Positions 1 through 7,749 of a stretch of 58,668 nucleotides of DNA are shown in pieces. The notes below the pieces were generated by a model. The model was not told where the DNA came from. It was given only the letters and a program-made list of their open reading frames with translations, and searched no databases. Origin of the DNA: Burkholderiales bacterium. Its GTDB lineage: Bacteria > Pseudomonadota > Gammaproteobacteria > Burkholderiales > Burkholderiaceae_C. Positions within the stretch are counted from its first letter, which is position 1. Each line of letters begins with the position of its first letter. Where the stretch lies: NCBI GenBank assembly GCA_016213265.1, contig JACRBA010000043.1:1-58668 (forward strand), in the 5' to 3' direction. The translations under genes were made by a program, and so were the position numbers.

Positions 1-86
1 CACTGCGACGCATGTTCGCCACGGTGCTCCAGCACCATGCGCACCGCGCGCTCGCGCACCTCGGGGGAAAACTTCGACTTCCTCAT
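1..86 (-). CDS. IS3-family transposase OrfA, N-terminal fragment (continues beyond window)
   Basis: The ATG is at 86-84 on the minus strand. The visible N-terminus ([20 protein letters not shown], then HRGEHASQ) is the start of an IS3-type OrfA: basic, leading into the helix-turn-helix that binds the IS ends. The catalytic DDE part (OrfB) would follow by programmed -1 frameshifting but is not in the window. Only 28 codons are visible. Confidence 0.8.
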   Translation of the reverse strand, partial: MRKSKFSPEVRERAVRMVLEHRGEHASQ

Positions 87-139
87 CTTGGCTCCATCTT
101 CTCAAATGAAGGAGCCTCCTCAGAAACCGGGGCGGTTCA
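1..139 (-). mobile_element. Terminal part of an IS3-family insertion sequence, cut by the window edge
   Basis: Read on the minus strand, position 139 begins a typical IS3-family (IS51/IS407-like) terminal inverted repeat: TGAACCGCCCCGG followed by TTTCTGAGGAGGC. The start codon of an orfA-type transposase lies 53 bp further in, the usual distance. The other end is outside the window, so the target duplication cannot be read. The IS sits directly against the LysR gene at 137-1024. Confidence 0.8.
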
Positions 140-1024
140 GACCGGTGCGGCCTCGTCTTTCACTCGCTCGATGAACCGCTTCATCGGCTCGGAGGGTTCG
201 CCATGGCGGCGCAGTAGGTAGGGAGAGAGCATCGGTGGGATGCCGGCCAGGGGACGAATGGAGATGTCCGGGCGCTGTAGCGTCTGCACCTGCGAGGCGA
301 TGGAGAAACCGATGCCGTAGCCGGCGCCGACCAGGGTCAGCATCACGCCCAGGCTGGTCACTTCATCGACCAGCTTGAGGGGCGTGCCTGCGTCCTGCAG
401 CAGCGCTTGAATCTGATGGCGGCAGCCCGATCCCGATTCGGGATGGCACAGAACCAGCGGGAACTTCAAGGCTTCGGCCAGCGGCACCTGCACGTGTGCC
501 AGCAAGGGGTGGCGTGCGGGCACGATCACCGACAGCGGATCGGTCCACACCGGCTCGGCGACGAGGCCATCATGCACCGCGTTTGACAAGCCAAAGCCGA
601 TGTCCAGCAGATCGTTGTGCAGCATCTTGAGCTGCTGCGCGAACGGCAGCTCGAAGACGCGAATCTCCAGCTCGGGCTCATCCTCGCGGCTGCGTGCCAG
701 CAAGGTGGCGATGCGGGGTTGCGCCAGGCTCGCGATGCGCAGATGGCCCTGGCAGCCCTGTGCCGCCGCCTTGGCGCTCTTGACTGCCTGCTCCACGGTG
801 GCCTGCACGCGCCGGCATTCGCCGAGGAACACCTGGCCGGCCCAGGTCAGCCGCGTCAGGCGTGTGCTGCGGTCGAACAACTGCACGCCAAGCTGGCTTT
901 CCAGGTCGCGCATCGCACGCGACACAGGCGATTGCTCGATGCCCAGACGCTCGGCTGCACGGGCCAGATGCAGCTCTTCCGCAACTGCGATGAAGTAACG
1001 CAGCAATCTGAAATCCAAGGCCAC
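137..1024 (-). CDS. LysR-type transcriptional regulator, 3' end fused to an IS terminus
   Basis: This 295-residue LysR-family regulator has an N-terminal winged helix-turn-helix (residues about 5-65, with the [21 protein letters not shown] core) and a C-terminal effector-binding domain of the CbnR/TciR type. It is clearly paralogous to the LysR gene at 1851-2762 and transcribed away from it. Its stop codon TGA (139-137) is the first three bases of the IS inverted repeat, so the native C-terminus was probably replaced. The partner ends with about eight more residues, so the loss is small and the protein may still fold. Its target is unknown. It may have controlled the degraded region beside it or act redundantly with the TciR-like gene. 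Confidence 0.85.
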   Translation of the reverse strand: MALDFRLLRYFIAVAEELHLARAAERLGIEQSPVSRAMRDLESQLGVQLFDRSTRLTRLTWAGQVFLGECRRVQATVEQAVKSAKAAAQGCQGHLRIASLAQPRIATLLARSREDEPELEIRVFELPFAQQLKMLHNDLLDIGFGLSNAVHDGLVAEPVWTDPLSVIVPARHPLLAHVQVPLAEALKFPLVLCHPESGSGCRHQIQALLQDAGTPLKLVDEVTSLGVMLTLVGAGYGIGFSIASQVQTLQRPDISIRPLAGIPPMLSPYLLRRHGEPSEPMKRFIERVKDEAAPV

Positions 1025-1374
1025 CTCCTGTTTGTCTTCTTCTGGTTCAGCCTATCCGGCGCCAGCACCTCCATCCGCATCCCGTCAGCACCTCCTTCGA
1101 TGGCATCGCGTCGAAGCACTCATGCCTGTCGGGAACAGGCCCGTCGCCGACACGCGCGGAGCAGGCCGGCGCACACAGCCCGGACATTCAATGCTGATGG
1201 TCAGCGCCTGCTGCTGCCATGCCAGGGCGGGCAGCGGTGCGCCGGGCACCGCGCGCAGGTGCGCGCGTGTGGCTCGTGTCCGCGATCAGTGCAACCGACG
1301 ACGACACGCGGACGTCAAGGCGAGCGTGCCGATGCAGTTTCATGAGGGTGTCTTTCGGCTCACCCCGGTTGCTG

Positions 1375-1619
1375 CCCGGGTCGGTCACGAAGCTCAGTTT
1401 CAACACCCGGACTTCTGCGTAGCCGCCAACACCTGCGCGACGCGCTGGCGGGCCCACCAGGCGGTCGCCGCGGATGAAGTCCTCGGGCTGCGGTTGACGC
1501 GGCGCGGAGGCCTGCAGCCGCTGTGCGAGCTGCTCGTCGCCCATGCGTCCATCGTTCCAGAACACGCTCCCGTGGGTAGTGACGGACAGGTTCGCCACGT
1601 CGGGCTTGATCGGCTTCAC
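1375..1619 (-). pseudogene. exbD remnant (C-terminal half of a TonB-system ExbD protein)
   Basis: On the minus strand the peptide NLSVTTHGSVFWNDGRM, then LAQRLQASAPRQPQPE and KLSFVTDPG, matches the periplasmic C-terminal domain of ExbD, the proton-channel partner of TonB-dependent uptake. The N-terminal transmembrane helix is missing. The central part reads poorly, as if two compensating frameshifts occurred. A Fur box lies directly upstream, so a deletion appears to have joined the iron-regulated promoter to the end of exbD. Beyond about 1375 the frame continues to 1188 but no longer resembles ExbD. Confidence 0.6.
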
Positions 1620-1637
1620 TCCATTCAGACACGGATG

Positions 1638-1659
1638 CTAATGAGAATTATTATTGATT
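1638..1659 (-). promoter_or_regulatory. Fur box ahead of the exbD remnant
   Basis: The sequence CAATAATAATTCTCATTAGC (minus strand) closely follows the Fur consensus GATAATGATAATCATTATC. It is conspicuously AT-rich in a GC-rich region and lies just upstream of the exbD fragment. Fur binding would repress under iron sufficiency. The rest of 1025-1850 shows no intact gene. Confidence 0.6.
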
Positions 1660-1850
1660 GTCCGAGGTTTTGTGTGATATGGCAACACCGATGGAATAAC
1701 CCGGCCTTGCCTGGACACTCGCCGCCTCGCCGGCGACTGAAGGCCGGATGGCGGCAACTGGAAGCCTCTGTGACCGGCATAGCCACCGGGAAGCACTCAT
1801 GCGGTTCCCTGCGGCCAGAGGAATGGACTCCACTTTCTGGGGGGAAGTAC

Positions 1851-2762
1851 ATGAACTTACGCCATCTTCGCTGTTTCATAGCCGTGGCCGAAGAGTTGCA
1901 CTTTGGCCGGGCGGCGCGGCGGCTGCATGTGGAGCAGTCGCCCCTGTCGCGCACGATCCGCCAACTGGAGGCCGACCTGGGCGTGGCGCTGCTGGAGCGC
2001 ACGCCGCGCGGCGTGCGCCTGACCCCGGCCGGGCAGGTGTTTCTGGAGGAGGCCCGGCGCGTGCTGCTGACCCTTGAGCAAGCCCAGACCAAGACGCGGG
2101 CGGTGGCGGTGGGACACCGGGGCGCCCTGCGCATCGCCCTGGCCGGCGGCGTCGGGCGGACCCGGCTGTCGGCGCTGCTCGCGCTGTGCCGCGAGGAGGC
2201 GCCGGAAGTGGGCATCCGGCTGTTCGAGGCGCCGCTGTCGCAGGTGGTGGGCGGCCTGGGCAACGACCTGTACGACGCGGCCTTTGCGATGGCCGGCGAG
2301 ATGGCGGCCGGGGTGGTCGCCAGGCCGGTGTGGCAAGATCCACTGGTGGTGGCCATACCCGCGCGGCACCCCTTGCTGGCGCACAAGCGGGTACCGCTGG
2401 ACGAGGTGGTGGGCTACCCGCTGGTGCTGTGTCACCCGCAGGTTTGTCAGGAGTGCAGCCGGCAATGCGAGCGCCTGCTGCGCCTGGTGGAGACACCGCC
2501 GGTCGTGGCCGAGTACGTGACGACCCACTCGTTGATGCTGGCCCTGGTGGCGGCCGGCTATGGCGTGGGATTTTCCACCGCGGCGCACGCGGTGGCATGC
2601 CGGCAGGCGGACGTGATCGTCCGGCCGCTGGACGAGGACTCGGCGGCGTTGACGACCTACCTGCTACATCCCGAGGGCGCGATGTCGGAGCCGCTGCGCC
2701 ACTTCATCGACCGTGCTCAGCGTGTCGGCCATATGCCGTTAGATACGCAACGGCTCGCATGA
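1851..2762 (+). CDS. LysR-type activator, TciR-like (ICE transfer initiation)
   Basis: This is a 303-residue LysR regulator: winged HTH at residues 1-60 ([20 protein letters not shown]) and a substrate-binding-like domain at about 90-290. The ATG at 1851 was chosen because a purine-rich GGGGGGAAG lies six bases ahead and the protein begins exactly where LysR proteins begin; the frame stays open upstream but that part encodes nothing recognisable. In ICEclc the LysR regulator TciR occupies this place and activates bisR. The next gene here is BisR-like, in the same order and orientation, so the same role is inferred. A close paralogue lies at 137-1024 on the other strand. Confidence 0.8.
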   Translation: MNLRHLRCFIAVAEELHFGRAARRLHVEQSPLSRTIRQLEADLGVALLERTPRGVRLTPAGQVFLEEARRVLLTLEQAQTKTRAVAVGHRGALRIALAGGVGRTRLSALLALCREEAPEVGIRLFEAPLSQVVGGLGNDLYDAAFAMAGEMAAGVVARPVWQDPLVVAIPARHPLLAHKRVPLDEVVGYPLVLCHPQVCQECSRQCERLLRLVETPPVVAEYVTTHSLMLALVAAGYGVGFSTAAHAVACRQADVIVRPLDEDSAALTTYLLHPEGAMSEPLRHFIDRAQRVGHMPLDTQRLA

Positions 2763-3292
2763 GGCTGCTTCAGGCGGGTTGGGGCGATGCCATTTTGGTC
2801 AAGGTGCCAGACCTGTTTTGTCATAGCGGGGTTCCATTGACGCGGTGCACGGGCGTGCTGCACTCAGGCTGCTCGCGCTTGCGGTTGGCATCCTGCGATG
2901 AGACTTGCATGCCCATCGCGTCGCGTCACAGCGAAGACGCGCGGCGCAACAGTGCTTGCCGTATGCGCATCGGCTCTGGCGTGTTGAGCTGATCGCGCTT
3001 TACTGGGCCTTTTCCCCTGCAAAGACTTTGGCCTGGTTATCCGGGTCAGGCATGGTGCCCGCGAATGACGCTGGTGACAGCATGTTTCGCGGCTTGCGAA
3101 TTGTGAGTGATGGCGCCATGCGCGGCAAGACGCACATCTCGCAACGAAACCGGCGGCATCGTCGATGCCACGGTCTTCGCCGCTTCGCCACTTGCTCGTT
3201 TCGCCCGGAGACTTCTGGACGGCCACGCACGTCGCCTGTACGGCGGGTGCGTGTGCGTGGACTCGGTGCGATGACGAATGGAGGCGCGCGAT
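2763..3292 (+). other. 530-bp spacer between the LysR and BisR-like genes
   Basis: I see no gene here. Short open frames on both strands lack family resemblance. The part nearest 3293 should contain the bisR promoter and the LysR binding site, but I could not pick out a convincing T-N11-A operator or -10/-35 pair by eye. A plus-strand frame ending at the TGA just before 3278 (reading ...GIVDATVFAASPLARF...) has protein-like composition and may be a decayed gene end. Confidence 0.4.
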
Positions 3293-4054
3293 ATGCCGAA
3301 GTCGAGCAGCCTGGCCGATGGTGCCAAGACCTACTACCGCCCGATCGAGGCGGCAATCCGCTGGAGCGGATTGCTGCGCTTCGAGCGGCGCATCCTGGCG
3401 ACCTTGGGACAGCGGCCTCTACCGGAGGCAACGGAGTTTCCGCGCTGGCCGATGCTGCGGTTGAACGCCGAAAGAATCTTCGATGCGCTGGCTCACGGCG
3501 AGATGCCGTATAGCAAGGAGGGTTTGGTGCGGGACACGCAGGGCCTGACGATGGACGACCTGTCGCTGACGGTGCGGCACGTCGACCTGAAAGCCTGGAT
3601 GGCGTACTACTACCCCGGCGAGAAACCGGCGTTTCTGTTCGATGAGATCGAGCGTGCACTTCACCCGGCGATCAGCCTGGACACAGTGGGCGCATTGCTG
3701 GCCGAGCGGGAAGCGATCAAGGCGCGGCTGGCGGAACACTTGGGCGTGCACGAGACGCTGCGCGCCGAGCACGAGGCGCTGCTGAAGACGCACGCCGCCT
3801 ACACGGCCGACGCGGAGCGTGCGAGCACGCCTGGGCCGCGCAGCGAATCGACCTACCTGAACATCGTTGGCGGGTTACTGACGCTACTGCTGGGCAAGTC
3901 TCCCAGCGGCATGCCGTATTCCAGCTTCCTGACGCAGGAAGCCATCATCAGCGCGATGGTGGCGCACCACGGCAACGCGATGGGCATCACCGAGCGCACG
4001 CTGCAGGCCAAGTTCGCACTGGCTCGGCGCAATCTGCAGAGCACAAATTCCTGA
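3293..4054 (+). CDS. bisR: BisR-like activator of the alpA operon
   Basis: This 253-residue protein has no motif I can name. Its length, position directly before alpA and place after a TciR-like LysR gene match BisR of ICEclc (about 250 residues), the intermediate regulator of the bistable switch that turns on the alpA promoter. Visible features are a long charged helix around residues 130-180 (EREAIKARLAEHLGVHETLR) and a hydrophobic stretch (NIVGGLLTLLLG) near residue 190. The ATG at 3293 has GGAGG eight bases upstream; another in-frame ATG at 3278 lacks one. The family assignment rests on context and length, not on a search. Confidence 0.6.
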   Translation: MPKSSSLADGAKTYYRPIEAAIRWSGLLRFERRILATLGQRPLPEATEFPRWPMLRLNAERIFDALAHGEMPYSKEGLVRDTQGLTMDDLSLTVRHVDLKAWMAYYYPGEKPAFLFDEIERALHPAISLDTVGALLAEREAIKARLAEHLGVHETLRAEHEALLKTHAAYTADAERASTPGPRSESTYLNIVGGLLTLLLGKSPSGMPYSSFLTQEAIISAMVAHHGNAMGITERTLQAKFALARRNLQSTNS

Positions 4055-4172
4055 GCGATGCCAGACCGTATCTGCGGTCGCGGATGCCGCATTTGCGGTG
4101 TCTTTCCTCAGCGCGGCGTTCTTAATGCGAGTCACGCCAATCAGCGCCTCTGAGCGTTAAGGAGTGACCCTC
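4055..4172 (+). promoter_or_regulatory. alpA promoter region with short repeats
   Basis: This 118-bp gap holds an inverted repeat GCGGATGCCGC flanked by two direct copies of (C/T)TGCGGT within 4073-4101, a plausible operator for the activator of the alpA operon. A good Shine-Dalgarno (AAGGAG) ends it. No strong sigma70 -35/-10 pair is visible, which fits an activator-dependent promoter. Confidence 0.35.
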
Positions 4173-4391
4173 ATGTCTTCGCAGACCACCGCCACGGCGG
4201 CACCGACCGAGCACCGCATCCTGCGCCGCGCCGAGGTCGAAGCCAAGACCGGCTTCAAGCGCGCGCACATCTACAGCCTGATGAAGGAAGGCAAGTTCCC
4301 CAAGGCGCTGCGCCTGGGCGTGCGCGCGGTGGGCTGGGACTCGGTGGAGATCGAACAGTGGATCGCCGATCGCCTCAAAGAACGCGCCTGA
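4173..4391 (+). CDS. alpA: AlpA-family DNA-binding protein
   Basis: This 72-residue MerR-fold excisionase-like protein has the AlpA helix-turn-helix (ILRRAEVEAKTGFKRAHIYS, then LMKEGKFPKALRLG) and the WDSVEIEQWI ending. AlpA proteins regulate prophage or ICE excision genes. In ICEclc alpA opens the operon that also encodes ParA, Shi and BisDC. The ATG at 4173 has GGAG eight bases ahead and is preferred over a GTG nine bases upstream. It is the first gene of an apparently single transcription unit running to 8943. Confidence 0.9.
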   Translation: MSSQTTATAAPTEHRILRRAEVEAKTGFKRAHIYSLMKEGKFPKALRLGVRAVGWDSVEIEQWIADRLKERA

Positions 4392-4431
4392 CGCTTCTTC
4401 TCGGTTCATGCCATTCGACGAGGAGAAGCCC

Positions 4432-5298
4432 ATGCAGGTGGTGTCCATCATTTCGACCAAGGGCGGCGTGGGCAAGACCACGACGGCGGCCAACCTGGGC
4501 GGCTTTATCGCCGATGCCGGGCTGCGCGTGCTGCTGCTGGACCTGGACGTGCAGCCCACGCTGTCGAGCTACTTCACGCTGGACGCGCGCGCGCCCGGCG
4601 GCATCTACGAGATGCTGGCCTTCAACGAGCGGCGCATCGAGCAACTGGTGTCACGCACCGCGATCGCGGGCCTGGACCTGGTGCTCTCCAACGACGACCG
4701 CGGTGAACTGAACACGCTGCTGCTGCACGCTCCGGATGGGCGCCTGCGACTGCGCCATTTGCTGCCCGTCTTCCGCACGCACTATGACCTGCTGTTGATC
4801 GACACCCAGGGCGCGCGCAGCGTGCTGCTGGAGATGGCTGTGCTGGCGTCCGACCTGGCGCTGTCGCCGGTGACGCCGGAAATCCTCGCGGCGCGCGAGC
4901 TGCGGCGCGGCACGCTGCAACTGATCGAGGACATCGCGCCGTATCGGCACCTGGGCATCGAGCCGCCGCCGCTGCGCCTGCTCATCAACCGTGTGCATCC
5001 GGTGTCGTCGAACGCGCGGCTGGTCCAGCAGGCGCTGCGACAGGTGTTCCAGGAACAGGCCGGCGTGCAGGTGCTGGGCACCGACGTGCCGGCCATCGAA
5101 GCCTATCCGCGCGCTGCGACACGAGGATTGCCAGTGCACCGGGTGGAGTACCGGCAGCCGGCTGGGCGCACGGCGCCCGCGGCGCTGGAGACCATGCGCA
5201 CGCTGGCCGGCGAGCTGTTCCCCGCGTGGCGGGAGTGCTTCGCGCTGGTCACCGGCCGGGCCGATGCGGGAGGGGCCAGCCATGGCGAGCGCACATGA
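4432..5298 (+). CDS. parA: ParA-family partition ATPase
   Basis: This 288-residue Walker-type ATPase begins with the deviant Walker A KGGVGKTT at residues 10-17 and continues with the ParA/MinD-like LLLDLDVQPTLSSYF and a Walker B-like DLLLIDTQGA near residue 120. ParA ATPases form dynamic nucleoid-bound filaments or gradients that position DNA. In ICEclc parA and shi were linked to slowed growth of transfer-competent cells. The ATG at 4432 has AGGAG at 4421-4425. The 3' end overlaps shi by 17 bases, so translation is probably coupled. Confidence 0.92.
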   Translation: MQVVSIISTKGGVGKTTTAANLGGFIADAGLRVLLLDLDVQPTLSSYFTLDARAPGGIYEMLAFNERRIEQLVSRTAIAGLDLVLSNDDRGELNTLLLHAPDGRLRLRHLLPVFRTHYDLLLIDTQGARSVLLEMAVLASDLALSPVTPEILAARELRRGTLQLIEDIAPYRHLGIEPPPLRLLINRVHPVSSNARLVQQALRQVFQEQAGVQVLGTDVPAIEAYPRAATRGLPVHRVEYRQPAGRTAPAALETMRTLAGELFPAWRECFALVTGRADAGGASHGERT

Positions 5299-5518
5299 AC
5301 TGGCGCGCGGCCGTGAACGGCTGCGCGCGCTGATCGAGTTCGCGCTGGGCGAAGGCTGGCGCGTGGTGCGCACGTCCGGGGGGCACCTGAAATTCACGAA
5401 GCAAGGCTGCGCGTCGATCTACACCAGTTCGACGGCGAGCGACCACCGTGCCGACCGCAATGCCTGCGCGCAACTTCGCCGCGCCGACCGGCAGGCGCAG
5501 GAGAACGGCCGTGGCTGA
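5282..5518 (+). CDS. shi: Shi-like small protein with HicA-type fold
   Basis: This 78-residue protein lies between parA and parB, overlapping both. The motif GWRVVRTSGGHLKFTKQG is the HicA-like double-stranded-RNA-binding core, including the histidine that is catalytic in HicA toxins, so an RNA-targeting activity is possible. In ICEclc the gene in this position, shi, is needed with parA for the growth arrest of transfer-competent cells. The ATG was chosen because the protein then starts at the usual place. No HicB antitoxin partner lies beside it. Confidence 0.7.
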   Translation: MASAHELARGRERLRALIEFALGEGWRVVRTSGGHLKFTKQGCASIYTSSTASDHRADRNACAQLRRADRQAQENGRG

Positions 5519-7169
5519 GCTGACGCCGCAGGACATGGCTGCCAAGCTTCTGGCCACCGGCTTCGAGCGCAGCGGCCCTTCGGCCGCGACCTTGAGCGAC
5601 CCCATCGCCGACACGCCGATGGTGGTGACGCTGGACCAGTTGCGGCCCTACGACCACGACCCGCGCGTGACGCGCAACCCGGCCTATGCGGAGATCAAGG
5701 CGTCCATCCGCGAACGCGGGCTGGACGCGCCCCCCGCGATCACGCGCAGGCCGGGCGAGGCGCACTACATCATTCGCAACGGCGGCAACACGCGGCTGGC
5801 GATCCTGCGCGAGTTGTGGAGCGAGACCAAGGAGGAACGCTTCTTCCGCATTGCGTGCCTGTTCCGCCCGTGGCCGGCGCGCGGCGAAATCGTGGCGCTG
5901 ACCGGGCATCTGGCCGAGAACGAGCTGCGCGGCGGGCTGACCTTCATCGAGCGGGCATTGGGCATCGAGAAGGCGCGCGAGTTCTACGAGCAGGAAAGCG
6001 GCCAGGCGCTGTCACAGAGCGAACTCGCGCGGCGGCTGACGGCCGACGGCTATCCGGTGCCGCAGTCACACATCAGCCGCATGAACGATGCGGTGCGCTA
6101 TCTGCTGCCGGCGATCCCGACGCTGCTGTACGGCGGATTGGGCCGGCATCAGGTGGACCGGCTCGCAGTGCTGCGCAAGGCGTGCGAGCGCACCTGGGAG
6201 CGGCGGGCGCTGGGCCGCACTGTGGCCGTGGACTTCGCCACCTTGTTTCAGGACGTGCTGACGCAGTTCGACACACAGCCGGACGACTTCTCGCCGCAGC
6301 GAGTACAGGACGAGCTGGTGGGCCAGATGGCCGAGCTGCTGGAGGCGGACTACGACACGCTGGCGCTGGAGATCAACGACAGCGAAAGCCGCCAGCGTGC
6401 GCTGACCAGCGAACCGGCGGCGCCGACGCCAGCGGCAGCGCCTGTCGTGCCTGCTGCACCTCCCCCGCCGGTCTCCGCGCCTCAGCAGCCACCCGCCTCG
6501 TCTGTGCCGCGCGACACCACGCCGGTCGCGCCTTCGGCGCCAGCAGCGACACCGCCTGCATCGCCCGAGGCGCCGGAGGAGCAGCACGGGCAGCGCGACG
6601 AGCGCCTGCAAGGGCACATCGTGACGCCGGCGCCGACCACCGAGCGCCTGCAGTCCATCCAACGGATGGTCGCGGACCAGCTCGGCGACAAGCTGCCCGA
6701 CTTCGAGGCCGATGCGCTGCGTGCGATCCCCGTGCAGGCGGGCGGGCTCTATCCCATCTCGGACGTCTGGTACATCGAGCCGAGCTTGGACGTGCCGGAT
6801 CGCCTGCGCGTGCACATCGCGCAATTCGCGCGCGAAATCGCCGGGGACGCAGCGGTAGCCGACCACATCGAGGCCAGCGACGGCGGCATCGGCTTCGTCT
6901 GCGTGGCGCCGGCCGTGGGCCAGGCGAAGGCGCTGCCGGTGTTCGCGCGGGCGGTGCTGACCCTGCTGCATGCGCTGAGTGCAGCGCCGCCCGCCGCGAA
7001 CGGATTGGACCGCGCGCGGCTGGCCGATGAGCTGGCGGCGCTGCTCCATGGCCATGGCGGCTCGGCCACACGCCTGAGCGATGCTGCGCTGGTGAAGCTG
7101 TTCCGTCTGCTGCGCCTGGCGCGCCGGCTGCTGGATCTGGAAGCCGGCGTAGCGAGCCAGGATTCCTGA
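5511..7169 (+). CDS. parB: ICE ParB-family protein (BisD position)
   Basis: This 552-residue ParB-family protein (TIGR03764 type) has an N-terminal ParB/sulfiredoxin-like domain at about residues 35-110 with RNGGNTRLAIL in the NTP-binding box, a helix-turn-helix around residues 165-195 (LSQSELARRLTADGYPVPQS), a proline/alanine-rich linker at about 305-365 and a C-terminal domain of ICE type. The start is a GTG at 5511 with CAGGAG seven bases ahead, overlapping the shi stop. In ICEclc the ORF in this place corresponds to BisD, which with BisC feeds forward on transfer promoters. That equivalence is from memory of gene order. Confidence 0.85.
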   Translation: MAELTPQDMAAKLLATGFERSGPSAATLSDPIADTPMVVTLDQLRPYDHDPRVTRNPAYAEIKASIRERGLDAPPAITRRPGEAHYIIRNGGNTRLAILRELWSETKEERFFRIACLFRPWPARGEIVALTGHLAENELRGGLTFIERALGIEKAREFYEQESGQALSQSELARRLTADGYPVPQSHISRMNDAVRYLLPAIPTLLYGGLGRHQVDRLAVLRKACERTWERRALGRTVAVDFATLFQDVLTQFDTQPDDFSPQRVQDELVGQMAELLEADYDTLALEINDSESRQRALTSEPAAPTPAAAPVVPAAPPPPVSAPQQPPASSVPRDTTPVAPSAPAATPPASPEAPEEQHGQRDERLQGHIVTPAPTTERLQSIQRMVADQLGDKLPDFEADALRAIPVQAGGLYPISDVWYIEPSLDVPDRLRVHIAQFAREIAGDAAVADHIEASDGGIGFVCVAPAVGQAKALPVFARAVLTLLHALSAAPPAANGLDRARLADELAALLHGHGGSATRLSDAALVKLFRLLRLARRLLDLEAGVASQDS

Positions 7170-7186
7170 GCGCAGGAGGCTCCCGT

Positions 7187-7747
7187 ATGTCGGCACCGCA
7201 CCCGCTCAACCAGGCCGTGATCGCCCAGGCCCTGCATGACCTGCGCAACGGCCAGTTGCGCCGCTGCAAGGCCATGGGCTTCGGCGAGGAGGAGCTGGAT
7301 GCGCTGAAACACCCCGAGCTCGTGAGCATGCTGGTGAATGCCACGGTGTCGTGGTGTTCGGTATCGGTGAACCGGGAAGTGTTGAAGCGGCTGCTGAGCC
7401 AGGTGCACGACGTGGAGCGGGAGATCGCCACGGTGGACCGCATGCTGCGCTTGGGGGCGAGCACGGAGATGGTCAGCAAGTTCTACGGCCTCACGCATCA
7501 GGAAGTGGCGCTGCGCCGCGACATCCTCGGGCTGCCCAAGCGCAAGGGCCGGCATCCGGTACTCGACGAGGCGCAGGACGTGGCCTTGTGGGAGCGCTGG
7601 AAGGCCGGCGTCGCCGAGCGCCATGTCGCCCTGACCGACGACATGGCGATGCTGGCGCTGACCATGGACCTGGCCGAGGCCATGACCCTGCCCATGTCGG
7701 TGATCTGGTCGGCGATACGCAACTGGATCGACCAGGGGCTGGTGTAG
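7187..7747 (+). CDS. DUF2857 protein, BisC-like regulator subunit
   Basis: This 186-residue protein is of the DUF2857 family, which occurs in ICEclc/SPI-7-type elements and is remotely FlhC-like. It has a helical centre with a likely helix-turn-helix (RLGASTEMVSKFYGLTHQEV at about residues 88-107). It follows the ParB gene by 17 bases and precedes STY4528 by 2 bases. The spacing from parB matches the ICEclc BisD-BisC pair, whose products jointly activate late ICE promoters. I infer the same complex here. A good Shine-Dalgarno (GCAGGAGG) supports the start. Confidence 0.75.
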   Translation: MSAPHPLNQAVIAQALHDLRNGQLRRCKAMGFGEEELDALKHPELVSMLVNATVSWCSVSVNREVLKRLLSQVHDVEREIATVDRMLRLGASTEMVSKFYGLTHQEVALRRDILGLPKRKGRHPVLDEAQDVALWERWKAGVAERHVALTDDMAMLALTMDLAEAMTLPMSVIWSAIRNWIDQGLV

Positions 7748-7749
7748 CC

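Noticed and set aside
1032..1850. In-frame 273-codon N-terminal extension of the TciR-like LysR gene
   Set aside because: It encodes no recognisable sequence, crosses the exbD remnant and Fur box, and LysR proteins start at the HTH; the ATG at 1851 has its own ribosome binding site.
5282..5518. HicA-HicB toxin-antitoxin pair
   Set aside because: Only the HicA-like Shi is present; the adjacent genes are parA and parB, with no HicB-type antitoxin.
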